Positions 36,698 through 46,477 of a stretch of 64,000 nucleotides of DNA are shown here, piece by piece. The notes under the pieces are model-generated. The model was not told the origin of the DNA and did no database searches. It worked only from the letters and a program-made list of their open reading frames with translations. Positions within the stretch are counted from its first letter, which is position 1. Each line of letters opens with the position of its first letter. Both the position numbers and the translations under genes were made by a program. Origin of the DNA: Neobacillus mesonae (lineage in GTDB: Bacteria; Bacillota; Bacilli; Bacillales; Cytobacillaceae); NCBI RefSeq assembly GCF_023715155.1, contig NZ_JAMBNQ010000002.1, forward strand, positions 248,001 through 312,000, given 5' to 3'.

Positions 36698-38637
36698 TAC
36701 GAATTGGGTCGATCATCGATGAACGGTATGAGATTCTGAAGGAAATTGGGCGCGGCGGAATGAGCGTTGTGTACCTGGCGATGGATAACCGCCTGAATAA
36801 GTCGCTGGTGGTAAAGGATATCCGCAAACGGGAGCACAGCAATGATCAGCTTCTCATCAACAGCCTGATTGCTGAGGCCAACCTGTTGAAAAAATTAGAC
36901 CATGGGGCGCTGCCGAAGATTTACGACATTATTGAGGCGGAAGGTGACATTTATGTGGTCATGGACTACATCGAGGGCGAGTCGCTGAAGGAGAAGCTGA
37001 AGCGCGAGAAAGTTCTCCCCGCTGATGATGTGATTGACTGGGCGAAGCAGCTGGCCGAGGTGCTCAACTATTTGCACACACGAAAGCCGCACCCAATCAT
37101 TTACCGCGACATGAAGCCGGACAATATCATGCTTACGCCGGAGGGGAAAATTAAGCTCGTCGACTTCGGGATTGCGCGCGAGTTTAAGGCGGACAGCTCA
37201 ACCGATACGACGAATCTAGGGACCAAATCGTACGCCGCGCCGGAACAGCATTCCGGAAAACAGACGGATGCGCGGACCGATATTTACAGCTTAGGCGTGA
37301 CATTGTACCATCTGGTGACTGGAAAAAGTTTGAATGAACCGCCGTTTGAACTGAAACCGATCCGTCACTGGGATGCGGCACTGCCGGAGGGACTCGAGCA
37401 CATTATCATCAAGTGCACCCAGTCCGAGCCGGATGCCAGGTATCAAAGCTGTAGTGATCTGCTGTTTGATTTGGAAAATATCAATAAACTAACTCAAGGT
37501 TATAAAAATAAATTGCGCAAACAATTGTCGGTTTTTTTCATCCCAGTGGTGCTCTGTCTTATTTTTTCAACGACGGCAGTGGCCGGCTGGAAGGGGATTA
37601 AAAATACGCAGTTTCAGAATTACATGAAGCTGGTCAACAGCTCGAGCATTGCGCTGATGAACGGGGATGAGGAGAAGGCGGTTGGGATTTTGGAAAAGGC
37701 GATCACGGACGTTGATAAATCAAGGCCGGAAGCCTATATCAATCTGCTTGACCTTTATATCAGCCGCAATGAGACGGACGCCGGGCTGACGAAAATTGAG
37801 ACCTATATCAATGATGAATATGGCGGTATTCAAAATAACAGCGAGCTCCGATTCAAGATGGGGATGACTTATTTTGATGTAAAACGGAATTACAGTGAAG
37901 CGTTGAAGCATTTCAGCTATGTGGATAAAGAAGAAATTCCGGATGCGAAGTACTATCAATCCTTGGCGACAACCATGATTTCGATGAACATTGACTATGG
38001 AAGTTTTTCGAAAAAGCTGACACAGTTTGAGAAATATAATGACGGCCTGGCTAATGACCGGAAAAAAGTGGATAACTACAACTCGCTGGCGAATATTTAT
38101 ATCTCCTACAAGGGGCAGATTCCGGACGCCAATACGAAGGCGATTGAGATTGTCGAGAAGGCCTATAAGGTCCTGCAGCTAATGGAGGACGAGCAGTTAA
38201 AGCTGAAGTATGAAGTGGATTTCGAACAGAAACTGGCTCAGGCATTTTACAGCCGCGGCGTGAATTCACAAGATCAGCTGGCTGCCCGCGATGACTACGA
38301 GCAGGCGATTGAGCATTATCAAAATGTGCTCGATTTGGATGTGAAAAATAAAGAAGACGTATTGGTGAAAATCGGTGCGATTTATCAGGACATGGGCGAG
38401 CCGATCCGTGCCAAGGAACAGTTCCGGCAGACGATTAAAAGCTATCCGAAAAGCATTGATGCTTATACCAAATTAGGAAATCTATTGCTCGACATCGAAC
38501 AGACGAAGCCTGAGGGCAAGCGCAATTATAACGAAGCCAAGCAGGTCTATGCGCAAGTCAGCGGGATTGCCGGCGCCAAAGAAGATGAGGCCTTTAAAAA
38601 ACTCACACGCCGGTTTGAGAATCTGAGGATTAAGTAG
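36694..38637 (+). CDS. Membrane Ser/Thr protein kinase with extracellular TPR-like repeats
   Basis: This 647-residue PknB/PrkC-type kinase has a cytoplasmic catalytic domain (about 10-270) with the Gly loop GRGGMSVVY, Lys41, the catalytic loop IYRDMKPDN (Asp139; YRD for HRD) and DFG at 157-159. One membrane helix (about 277-298) is followed by about 340 residues of helical repeats resembling TPRs (KAREAYKVLQ-type, EQFRQTIKSYPKSIDAY), not PASTA domains. This outside part could sense a protein partner. It probably phosphorylates the FHA-linked Thr motifs of the locus. Confidence 0.92.
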   Translation: MIRIGSIIDERYEILKEIGRGGMSVVYLAMDNRLNKSLVVKDIRKREHSNDQLLINSLIAEANLLKKLDHGALPKIYDIIEAEGDIYVVMDYIEGESLKEKLKREKVLPADDVIDWAKQLAEVLNYLHTRKPHPIIYRDMKPDNIMLTPEGKIKLVDFGIAREFKADSSTDTTNLGTKSYAAPEQHSGKQTDARTDIYSLGVTLYHLVTGKSLNEPPFELKPIRHWDAALPEGLEHIIIKCTQSEPDARYQSCSDLLFDLENINKLTQGYKNKLRKQLSVFFIPVVLCLIFSTTAVAGWKGIKNTQFQNYMKLVNSSSIALMNGDEEKAVGILEKAITDVDKSRPEAYINLLDLYISRNETDAGLTKIETYINDEYGGIQNNSELRFKMGMTYFDVKRNYSEALKHFSYVDKEEIPDAKYYQSLATTMISMNIDYGSFSKKLTQFEKYNDGLANDRKKVDNYNSLANIYISYKGQIPDANTKAIEIVEKAYKVLQLMEDEQLKLKYEVDFEQKLAQAFYSRGVNSQDQLAARDDYEQAIEHYQNVLDLDVKNKEDVLVKIGAIYQDMGEPIRAKEQFRQTIKSYPKSIDAYTKLGNLLLDIEQTKPEGKRNYNEAKQVYAQVSGIAGAKEDEAFKKLTRRFENLRIK

Positions 38638-38639
38638 CG

Positions 38640-39378
38640 GCGGGTGTGGGATTCGGTAATAGAAGGCTTGGATTCGCTAATAAAGGGCTGAATTCGGTAA
38701 TAGAGAAGGGTTCCGCGGAAATAACGGAGGAATCGCGGAATTATCTTGGAATCTGGCGAAAATGACGAGCAAACCCGCGGAATCAGGATTTTTTTCGAAT
38801 GAAAAACTCTCTAAATTGGGTTTCGCTAATAGAGAGACGAATCCTCTGATAGAAAGTCATTTTCCGCTAATAAGCGGTGGAAATTCGCTAATAGAGTGGT
38901 TTGTCTTTTAGGGTTTCGCGGAAATAACGGAGGAATCGGCGGAATTATCTTGGAATCCGGCGAAAATGACGAGAAAACCCGCGGAATCAGGATTTTTTTC
39001 GAATGAAAAACTCTCTAAATTGGGTTTCGCTAATAGAGAGACTAATCCTCTGATAGAAAGTCATTTTCCGCTAATAAGCGGTGGAAATTCGCTAATAGAG
39101 TAGTTTGTCTTTTAGGGTTTCGCGGAAATAACGGAGGATTCAGCGGAAATAACGGAGGAATCGGCGGAATTATCTTGGAATCCGGCGGAAATAACGAGCA
39201 AACCCGCGGAATTAGTGACAAAACCGGCGGAATCAGCATTTTTGCCGTATGGAAAACCTGCTAAATTTCAAGTTTCCGCGAATTTTCAGCTCATATCCGC
39301 GAATTACGCCAAGTTATCCGCGAATCAATAAGAGTTATCCGCGAATTCCGGCCGCTTATCCGCGAATCGAATTTCATA
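38640..39378. repeat. 21-bp-pitch array (CGCGGAA/CCGCGAAT) with a 204-bp duplication
   Basis: Words CGCGGAA, GGCGGAA and GGCGAAA are spaced 21 bases in runs such as 38920-38980. From 39281 the word CCGCGAAT recurs five times at exactly 21-base steps. A block around 38776 is repeated near 38980, an offset of 204. Hairpin pairs TTCGCTAATAGAG with related forms are mixed in. Open frames across it come from the 7-codon period and have no start signals. Confidence 0.9.
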
Positions 39379-39402
39379 AATTCACTGAAAGGGGGACAAA
39401 CG

Positions 39403-39915
39403 TTGGTTTATCAAATTATGTTTTACGGCGGAATGGCGGGCGCTGCGATTACGCTTGTGATTTCGGTTGTCCTCTACATCAAAATGGGAATTGCCGGGGT
39501 GGTTGAGGATTTAACCGGCTGGAACTTCCGCAAAACCAAGAGGAGGATTGCCCGGGAGCAGTCAGGCGACAAGCCTATCACAAAAGAAATTATGCTGAAA
39601 AAACAAATACCAGAACCTGCCGCTCCATATGAACCTGAGTCAATGGGTTCCTCTGAACTAACGGGGCGCAAACGGTTGACCGCGAAAATGGGCAGCACAC
39701 AAGCCCCTATTCCAATGGAAGAAACAGCTTTACTGAGCGAATTGGAAGAGACCACACTGCTGGATCCGTTGGACGAGACCGGGATACTGGATGAAACGAC
39801 ACTGCTGAGCCCTGAACCGCTCGAGGAAACAACACTTATCGCGGAAGAGAACGAGAATTATTTTTTCAAAAAAGAAATAGATGTGATGGTTGTGCATTCG
39901 ACAACCATTCTGTAG
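39403..39915 (+). CDS. Membrane protein with six pThr-type TxxL/I motifs
   Basis: I do not recognise this 170-residue protein. One membrane helix (about 5-27) is followed by a basic stretch (RKTKRRIAREQ) and a cytoplasmic acidic tail. The tail holds ETALL (Thr108), ETTLL (117), ETGIL (126), ETTLL (132), ETTLI (143) and STTIL (167). Each Thr has Leu or Ile at +3, the position FHA domains read. The tail could be a phosphorylated dock for the FHA domains of EssC and the DUF6382 protein. The start is TTG behind AAAGGGGG. It is 15 bases before the giant gene. Confidence 0.75.
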   Translation: MVYQIMFYGGMAGAAITLVISVVLYIKMGIAGVVEDLTGWNFRKTKRRIAREQSGDKPITKEIMLKKQIPEPAAPYEPESMGSSELTGRKRLTAKMGSTQAPIPMEETALLSELEETTLLDPLDETGILDETTLLSPEPLEETTLIAEENENYFFKKEIDVMVVHSTTIL

Positions 39916-39930
39916 AGGGAGATAGGAGAA

Positions 39931-42900
39931 ATGATCAAGAGGAGAATATCGCCGGCTATGGCGTTGGCTATGGTGGTGCTGCTGGTTTCCGCGCTTGTGT
40001 TTGGTACGAAGGCTCTTTCGAAAGACAGCGCCAAACGATATATCGTCTTTCAAGACGACCGCTGGGACCTCGAATCCAGCGAGCAGCCAAACTGGATTAC
40101 CAATGAAAGCACCATCCATTTCAAGGTAGATTTAAGTGAGGATTTTGAAAAAATTCAAGCCGAACGGGCGGAGGAAGCGGCGAAAAAACAAGCCGCCCAA
40201 ACAGAGAAAACTGTAGATAATTCAACAGGGGGTCCCGCAGAAGAATCTGCAAATAATGAAAATCCGGCAAGCAGTTCAACTAAAGATTCAGCAGCCGGTT
40301 CAACTGAAAATGCAACAAGTGATTCAACAGAAGACCCGTCAAATACTGAAACAAGCGGTTCAACTGAAGAACCATCCCAAGATGCAGAAGAACCGCCTGC
40401 TTTAGAGCAGCCTTTCGATATCCAGGCAAACGGGAAAACTATTACGCCGCAAAAGCCTGCAGATTTCAAAGGAATATATGATGTCTCCATTCCGACAAAG
40501 GAAGACGGGGATGTTAAAGTCACCATTACGTTTCATAAAGACAACAGCTGGAAAATTCCTGAAATGTCAAAGTCTTTTACGATTAAGCAAGACACAATCA
40601 AACCGGTTGTCGATGTCGAGACACATTTTCAGGATAAGCTATTTACAGATGGTGAATTTACTAAACAACCTGTCAGAATGAAGATTTATGTAAGGGACGA
40701 ACACTTCAAGCCGGGGACAGATACCATCTCGATTGAAAAAGATGATACCCCATACCAGCTGGAAACACAGCCAAATTGGAAAAACAACACTGCCCTTTTA
40801 ACATTTGCCAATACCGGTGATTATAAGGTGACCATTAAGGCAGCCGACACGGCTGGCAATGTAAGTGACGCGCAAGTAGTTACATTTGGGATTGTCCAGC
40901 AAGGCCCTAGTGTGAAAATTACCAACACTGGAAGAGACGGTTATTATAATGACTCTGTTGAACTGATGGTGGAAAATCAAATCCCAATTTGGGGAGCAAC
41001 CGCTGAAGTTAAGGTTAACGGAAAGCCGGAAAGTGTGACAAAGAATTTCACGGTAAAAGGCAAAACAGCGACCTTGAATCTTAGCGGCGATGGCGTCTAT
41101 CAAGTCAATGTAACCGTAAAAGACAGGAAAAATCCTGACGGGGTGAATCTTGGCGAGAACCGTTTCACGATTGATACCAAGAAACCTGAACTTGGATTCG
41201 GCGGCCTAGGAAACGGAAAGGTTTATAATGATTCAAAGATGCTCGCAATCAGCGTAACCGACACAAATGCAGATGAAAATGCGACCTTATTAAAAGTCCT
41301 CCACAATGGGCAGGAAAAGGTTTTTTCCGGCAAAGAGGCCTTTAAAAAGATGGAGCTGAAAGACGAAGGGAATTATCTCCTGCAGCTGGCTTCTACCGAC
41401 AAGGCAGGGAATACGGCAAATGAAGAAATGTCGCTGACAATTGATAAGTCTAACCCAGAATTAAACATTTCCGGTGTAGACGAAGGTCAATTTTACAATA
41501 CGAAAAAAGATGTCAATTTTACAGTGAAAGACTTAACATTGGATGTCGGTCAAACCGTATTGAATGTGCTGAAAAATGGCGAGGCTTATAAGAAGGAGAT
41601 TCCGTTTACGGCCTATCCGGATAACAAAGCCAAGGCTGCTTATACATTTACCGAAGAAGGCAGCTATGAGTTGCAACTGGTATCGACAGACAAAGCGGGG
41701 CATAAAGAAGAAACAGCACGCAAATTTACGATTGATGCCACCGCACCGGACATTACCATTTCACCGGTTGACGATGGAAAGGAATATAATACAGAGCAAA
41801 ACGTAGCGGTTTCTGTCAGCGACCTGCATTTGGATCAATACCAAGTAACGGTGAAGAAAAACGGCGAAGAAATCAAAGCCAGTCCGCTGAAGCCTGATGG
41901 ACAAACAGCTAAGTCTGAGCAGGTGTTTAAAGAGGACGGCGTCTATGAAATTCATGTAGCGGCACGCGATACGGCAGGCAATAGGAAGGAAATGACGAAA
42001 ACGTTCACGATTGACAGCGGCGCACCAGAGATTGACTTTTCAGGTGTAAAAGATGGCGTGCATTATAACAGTGATAAAGTCGGTGTCACCATTTCCGTTG
42101 ACGACCTGACATTTAAAAAAGATAAAACCGCTTTGGAAATTACCCGTAATGGGGAAAAAATAGAACCAGAGCTAAAATGGTCGATTAAAAATGCAATTAA
42201 GTGGATGCTTAAAGGGGAATTGACGCTGCAATTTAAGGACGAAGGCGTTTATCACATCAAGGTTTCCTCTGAAGATCATTTTGGCAAAAAGAGTTCAAGT
42301 GAAATTGGCTTTACCATTGACCGTACCGCTCCAAAGGTGAACATCAGCGGCATTGACAACGGCTCCTATATTCAAAATGGACAGACTGTCATTTCCGTGG
42401 ATGAAACCTACTATCAAACGAACAATGTTCAAGTGACGGTAACAAAACACGGTAAGGAAGAGAAAGTGCCGTTTGACAGCAAGGCGGAACACTCCGAATT
42501 GACGCTGCCATTTACCGAAGATGGCGATTATGTCATCAAGGTGGCTGCTGAAGATAAAGCCGGAAACAAAGCGACAGTTCAAACGATTGCGTTCACGGTC
42601 GACACCGTGAAGCCAGCCATTCAAATATTAAATAAAGCAACCGGCGAACAGATGAAAAATAATGCCTATCACAGCAAAAATCAAGACGTTTCCATCGTGG
42701 TAGATGAACATAATTTTTCAAATAATAATGTGAACATTAACGTCACGGCGACCAATACGGTTACAAATGAAAAGCGAAAAATTAATATAGGCGAATGGCA
42801 AAATAAAGGCGAAACATCAAAGTTAAGCTATGAATTTAAGGATGAATTCGAGTACACCATTACGGTGGATGCAGCTGATGCGGCTGGTAACAAAGCCGAT

Positions 42901-44928
42901 ACCCAGTCCGTCACCTTTACGGTTGACCATACCAATCCTGAGCTTTCCATTGACGGGATTGAGGACAACCACAATTACAAGAGCCAAGGGGCGGTCTTTA
43001 CCGTCAGAGATACAAATATTGATTTAAACGAGACGAACCTTAAGGTAACCCGTAATGGGGAGCTTTATGCAATCGGCGATTTGCAGCAGGTCTCCAAAAC
43101 GAAGGGCGAGCTCAAATTTCACTTTGGAGAAGAAGGAAATTATGTGGTGAAACTGGATTCCACCGATAAAGCGGGACGCAAAACAGTTCATGACCCGATT
43201 TCGTTCATTATTGACTCAACCAAACCGGTTGTAAAAATTGAAGGGGTCGATCATAACTCCTTTAATCCAAAGTCGAAAAATGTGACCATGTCAGTGGAGG
43301 AGAAAAATTATCAGACCAACCATGTGTCACTTTCCGTCACAAAAGACGGAGCACCGTTTGGAATCGGTACATTTGTAACAGACAAAAAACCGTTATCCAA
43401 ACACAGCTACAATTTTTCAAAAGATGGTTTGTACACGATTGCCTTGAAGGCAGAGGATAAGGCAGGCAATGGTCCGGTCGAGGTCAACCGCACGTTTACA
43501 ATTGATAAAACGAAACCTGCGATTGATATTACCGGCGTGGACAATGATGCTTACTACAATGTCGACAAACCGGTGAGTGTGACGATCCGCGACGTTAACC
43601 TGGATGTGAATCGGATTACGGTAACAAGAGATGGAACACGTTATGCTGCCGGAGGTTTTGGCGTGAATGGCGATACCGCCTCACTGCGTCACAACTTTAG
43701 CAAAGAGGGGCTTTATCACATCACAGTGGAAGCTACCGACAAAGCTGGCAATAGTTTTTCAAAGGAAATTCACTTTACGATTGATAAAACCAAGCCGGTG
43801 ATTACACCGAAAATCAAAGGTACTAACCACGTGATAAAGAACGGCGAGTTTATCAACGAAATTTTCACACCGGAGTTCGCGCTGGATCAACGGGATGACA
43901 GCATTGTTTCAGTTGAATTGAATGGAAAAAATGTCGGCCGGACAGCACCGACTGCATCAAAAGAAATGAAATATGATTTCAAGGTGCTGGCAAAAGATAA
44001 AGCCGGCAACGAAGCGACCATTTCCGTCAGCTTCACGCTTGATACGACCAAGCCAAACCTAACCATCACAGGTGTGTTAGCCGGATTTTTCAAAAATAAC
44101 ATTTCGCCGATGGTTAAGTATTTTGATAAATATTTAGATAAAGGCAAAACATCCGTCACTCTGAACGGCCGTCCTTACGAAAATGGCATGACCCTTAAGA
44201 ATGAGGGAGATTATGTTTTAAAAGCGGTCGTAACAGACCTTGCGAAGAATGTCAGCTCGAGGACGATTGTGTTTACGATTGATAAAACCGCTCCGGCAAT
44301 CAAGTTCAACGAGCCCATTTCGAATAAGTATTTCAAAGAAGACTTGATTCCTAAGCTGTTAATCAAAGACTTGAATGCCTATGACATCATTTCACAAACA
44401 CTGGACGGCGAAGAATACCGCCTGGGCGATCCGATTACTTCTGAAGGCAAGCACGTACTGTTCTTCGAGGTGAAGGACAAAGCTGGCAATATTAAAAAAT
44501 TAAGCGTCGAATTTATCCTGGATAAAACGGCGCCGAAGGTTATCTACGAAGGCGTCAAGAGTAATGAAACGTACTACGACTCTGTTCGTGTGGCGGTTCA
44601 TGTAGACAACCCGCAGGATAAAATTAAGTCCATTTTGGTAAACGGCCAGCTTGTGAATTTTGACAAAACCGTCGATAAAAATGGCACTACGGTATTAACA
44701 ACCAAACTGTCAGAAATCAGCCCGTACCGCATCCAAGTAACGGCTGTGGATGACGCTGGCAACGAAACTAAACAGGAAATACCGTTTGAAATTGCGCAAA
44801 AATCAGCACTCGTGAAGTTTTCCGAGAACAAGCCGCTGGTAGCAGGCTCCATTTTTGGATTAATCGCCTTGATTGGCGCAGGAACCGTGGTCGCAGTTCG
44901 AAAACGCAAAGAGGAAGTAGACGAATAA
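39931..44928 (+). CDS. Giant surface protein with about 15 Ig-like repeats, anchored at both ends
   Basis: This 1665-residue protein has an N-terminal hydrophobic segment (about 8-29), a Ser/Thr/Glu/Asn-rich linker (about 70-155), then about 15 tandem Ig-like domains of about 95-100 residues. Each ends with a DKAGN-type loop and begins with F(T)IDxTxP; I count 14 such boundaries. A C-terminal helix (about 1635-1655) and basic tail (RKRKEE) follow, with no LPXTG. If the first segment is not cleaved, it is a double-anchored stalk, like EsaA/YueB, which it could replace. It may also serve as an adhesin or phage receptor. The start follows GGAGATAGGAG. Confidence 0.85.
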   Translation: MIKRRISPAMALAMVVLLVSALVFGTKALSKDSAKRYIVFQDDRWDLESSEQPNWITNESTIHFKVDLSEDFEKIQAERAEEAAKKQAAQTEKTVDNSTGGPAEESANNENPASSSTKDSAAGSTENATSDSTEDPSNTETSGSTEEPSQDAEEPPALEQPFDIQANGKTITPQKPADFKGIYDVSIPTKEDGDVKVTITFHKDNSWKIPEMSKSFTIKQDTIKPVVDVETHFQDKLFTDGEFTKQPVRMKIYVRDEHFKPGTDTISIEKDDTPYQLETQPNWKNNTALLTFANTGDYKVTIKAADTAGNVSDAQVVTFGIVQQGPSVKITNTGRDGYYNDSVELMVENQIPIWGATAEVKVNGKPESVTKNFTVKGKTATLNLSGDGVYQVNVTVKDRKNPDGVNLGENRFTIDTKKPELGFGGLGNGKVYNDSKMLAISVTDTNADENATLLKVLHNGQEKVFSGKEAFKKMELKDEGNYLLQLASTDKAGNTANEEMSLTIDKSNPELNISGVDEGQFYNTKKDVNFTVKDLTLDVGQTVLNVLKNGEAYKKEIPFTAYPDNKAKAAYTFTEEGSYELQLVSTDKAGHKEETARKFTIDATAPDITISPVDDGKEYNTEQNVAVSVSDLHLDQYQVTVKKNGEEIKASPLKPDGQTAKSEQVFKEDGVYEIHVAARDTAGNRKEMTKTFTIDSGAPEIDFSGVKDGVHYNSDKVGVTISVDDLTFKKDKTALEITRNGEKIEPELKWSIKNAIKWMLKGELTLQFKDEGVYHIKVSSEDHFGKKSSSEIGFTIDRTAPKVNISGIDNGSYIQNGQTVISVDETYYQTNNVQVTVTKHGKEEKVPFDSKAEHSELTLPFTEDGDYVIKVAAEDKAGNKATVQTIAFTVDTVKPAIQILNKATGEQMKNNAYHSKNQDVSIVVDEHNFSNNNVNINVTATNTVTNEKRKINIGEWQNKGETSKLSYEFKDEFEYTITVDAADAAGNKADTQSVTFTVDHTNPELSIDGIEDNHNYKSQGAVFTVRDTNIDLNETNLKVTRNGELYAIGDLQQVSKTKGELKFHFGEEGNYVVKLDSTDKAGRKTVHDPISFIIDSTKPVVKIEGVDHNSFNPKSKNVTMSVEEKNYQTNHVSLSVTKDGAPFGIGTFVTDKKPLSKHSYNFSKDGLYTIALKAEDKAGNGPVEVNRTFTIDKTKPAIDITGVDNDAYYNVDKPVSVTIRDVNLDVNRITVTRDGTRYAAGGFGVNGDTASLRHNFSKEGLYHITVEATDKAGNSFSKEIHFTIDKTKPVITPKIKGTNHVIKNGEFINEIFTPEFALDQRDDSIVSVELNGKNVGRTAPTASKEMKYDFKVLAKDKAGNEATISVSFTLDTTKPNLTITGVLAGFFKNNISPMVKYFDKYLDKGKTSVTLNGRPYENGMTLKNEGDYVLKAVVTDLAKNVSSRTIVFTIDKTAPAIKFNEPISNKYFKEDLIPKLLIKDLNAYDIISQTLDGEEYRLGDPITSEGKHVLFFEVKDKAGNIKKLSVEFILDKTAPKVIYEGVKSNETYYDSVRVAVHVDNPQDKIKSILVNGQLVNFDKTVDKNGTTVLTTKLSEISPYRIQVTAVDDAGNETKQEIPFEIAQKSALVKFSENKPLVAGSIFGLIALIGAGTVVAVRKRKEEVDE

Positions 44929-45094
44929 GATTATTTTTGAAAAACCGGAACGGGTATTGTGGCCTGTTTCCGGTTTTTTTGCTGTTTATGGGGATTTGCG
45001 GAAATCTTTGTGGAAATTGCAGATATCTTTGTGGAAACTGCAGATATCTTTGTGAAAACTGCAGATAAAATTTGAGATGGGTGGGAAAATATCA

Positions 45095-46450
45095 AGGCAT
45101 CGGGGGTATGAAGGACAAAATAGCTGTGTAATGACGTGGAACTGTCTTTCATCGATGGTATGAAGGACAAAATAGCAGCAAAATGAAGTGAAACTGTCTT
45201 TCATCGGGGTTATGAAGGACAAAATAACAGCAAAATGAAGTGGAACTGTCTTTCATCGTGGGTATGAAAGACAAAATAGCAGCAAAAATGATGTGGAACT
45301 GTCTTTCATCGTGGTTATGAAGGACAAAATAACAGCAAAATGAAGTGGAACTGTCTTTCATCGTGGTTATGAAGGACAAAATAACAGCAAAATGAAGTGG
45401 AACTGTCTTTCATCGGAGGCATGAAAGACAAATAGCAGGAAAATGAAGTGAAACTGTCTTTCATCGTGGTTATGAAGGACAAAATAGCAGGAAAATGATG
45501 TGAAACGGTCTTTCATCGGGGGCATGAAAGACAAAATAGCAGGAAAATGAAGTGAAACTGTCTTTCATTGGAGGCATGAAAGACAAATAGCAGGAAAATG
45601 AAGTGAAACTGTCTTTCATCGTGGTTATGAAGGACAAAATAGCAGCAAAATGACGTGAAATTGCCTTTCATCGGGGGCATGAGAGACAAAATAGCAGCAA
45701 AATGAAGTGGAACGGTCTTTCATCGGGGGCATGAAAGACAAATAGCAGGAAAATGAAGTGAAACTGTCTTTCATCGTGGTTATGAAGGACAAAATAGCAG
45801 GAAAATGATGTGAAACGGTCTTTCATCGGGGGTATGAGAGACAAAATAGCAGCAAAATGAAGTGAAACTGTCTTTCATTGGAGGCATGAAAGATAAATAG
45901 CAGGAAAATGAAGTGGAACGGTCTTTCATCGGGGGCATGAAAGACAAAATAGCAGCAAAATGAAGTGAAACGGTCTTTCATCGGGGGCATGAAAGACAAA
46001 ATAGCAGGAAAATGAAGTGGAACGGTCTTTCATCGGGGGCATGAAAGACAAATAGCAGGAAAATGAAGTGAAACGGTCTTTCATCGGGGGCATGAAAGAC
46101 AAAATAGCAGGAAAATGAAGTGGAACGGTCTTTCATCGGGGGCATGAAAGACAAAATAGCAGCAAAATGAAGTGAAACTGTCTTTCATCGAGGGTATGAA
46201 GGACAAAATAGCAGCAAAATGAAGTGAAACGGTCTTTCATCGAGGGTATGAAGGACAAAATAACAGCAAAATGAAGTGGAACTGTCTTTCATCGGAGGTA
46301 TGAAGGACAAAATAGCAGCAAAATGATGTGGAACTGTCTTTCATCGTGGGCATGAGAGACAAAATAGCAGCAAAATGACGTGAAATTGCCTTTCATCGGG
46401 GGGATGAGATATAAAACATCAATAAACTGCTGCAAAACTGTCTTTCATCA
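45095..46450. repeat. Array of about 26 hairpin repeats, CTGTCTTTCATC family, 52-bp pitch
   Basis: Units contain CTGTCTTTCAT, a loop of 7-8 bases such as CGTGGTT, ATGAAAGACA or ATGAAGGACA, and the spacer AAATAGCAGCAAAATGAAGTGG. Left arms at 45142, 45194 and 45246 are 52 apart. Many unit variants (GGAAAATGAAG, CGGGGGC loop) recur in blocks, a sign of recent expansion. 45000-45060 has a small additional repeat TGGAAACTGCAGATATCTT. No gene is seen between 44929 and 46688. Confidence 0.93.
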
Positions 46451-46477
46451 ACATATACAAAGTGTAAATTTACACCA

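Noticed and set aside
45000..45380. Minus-strand frames with MSFI(P/T)xMKDSSTSFCCYFVLH repeats
   Set aside because: These are translations of the 52-bp array; three units give frame shifts and no conserved gene.
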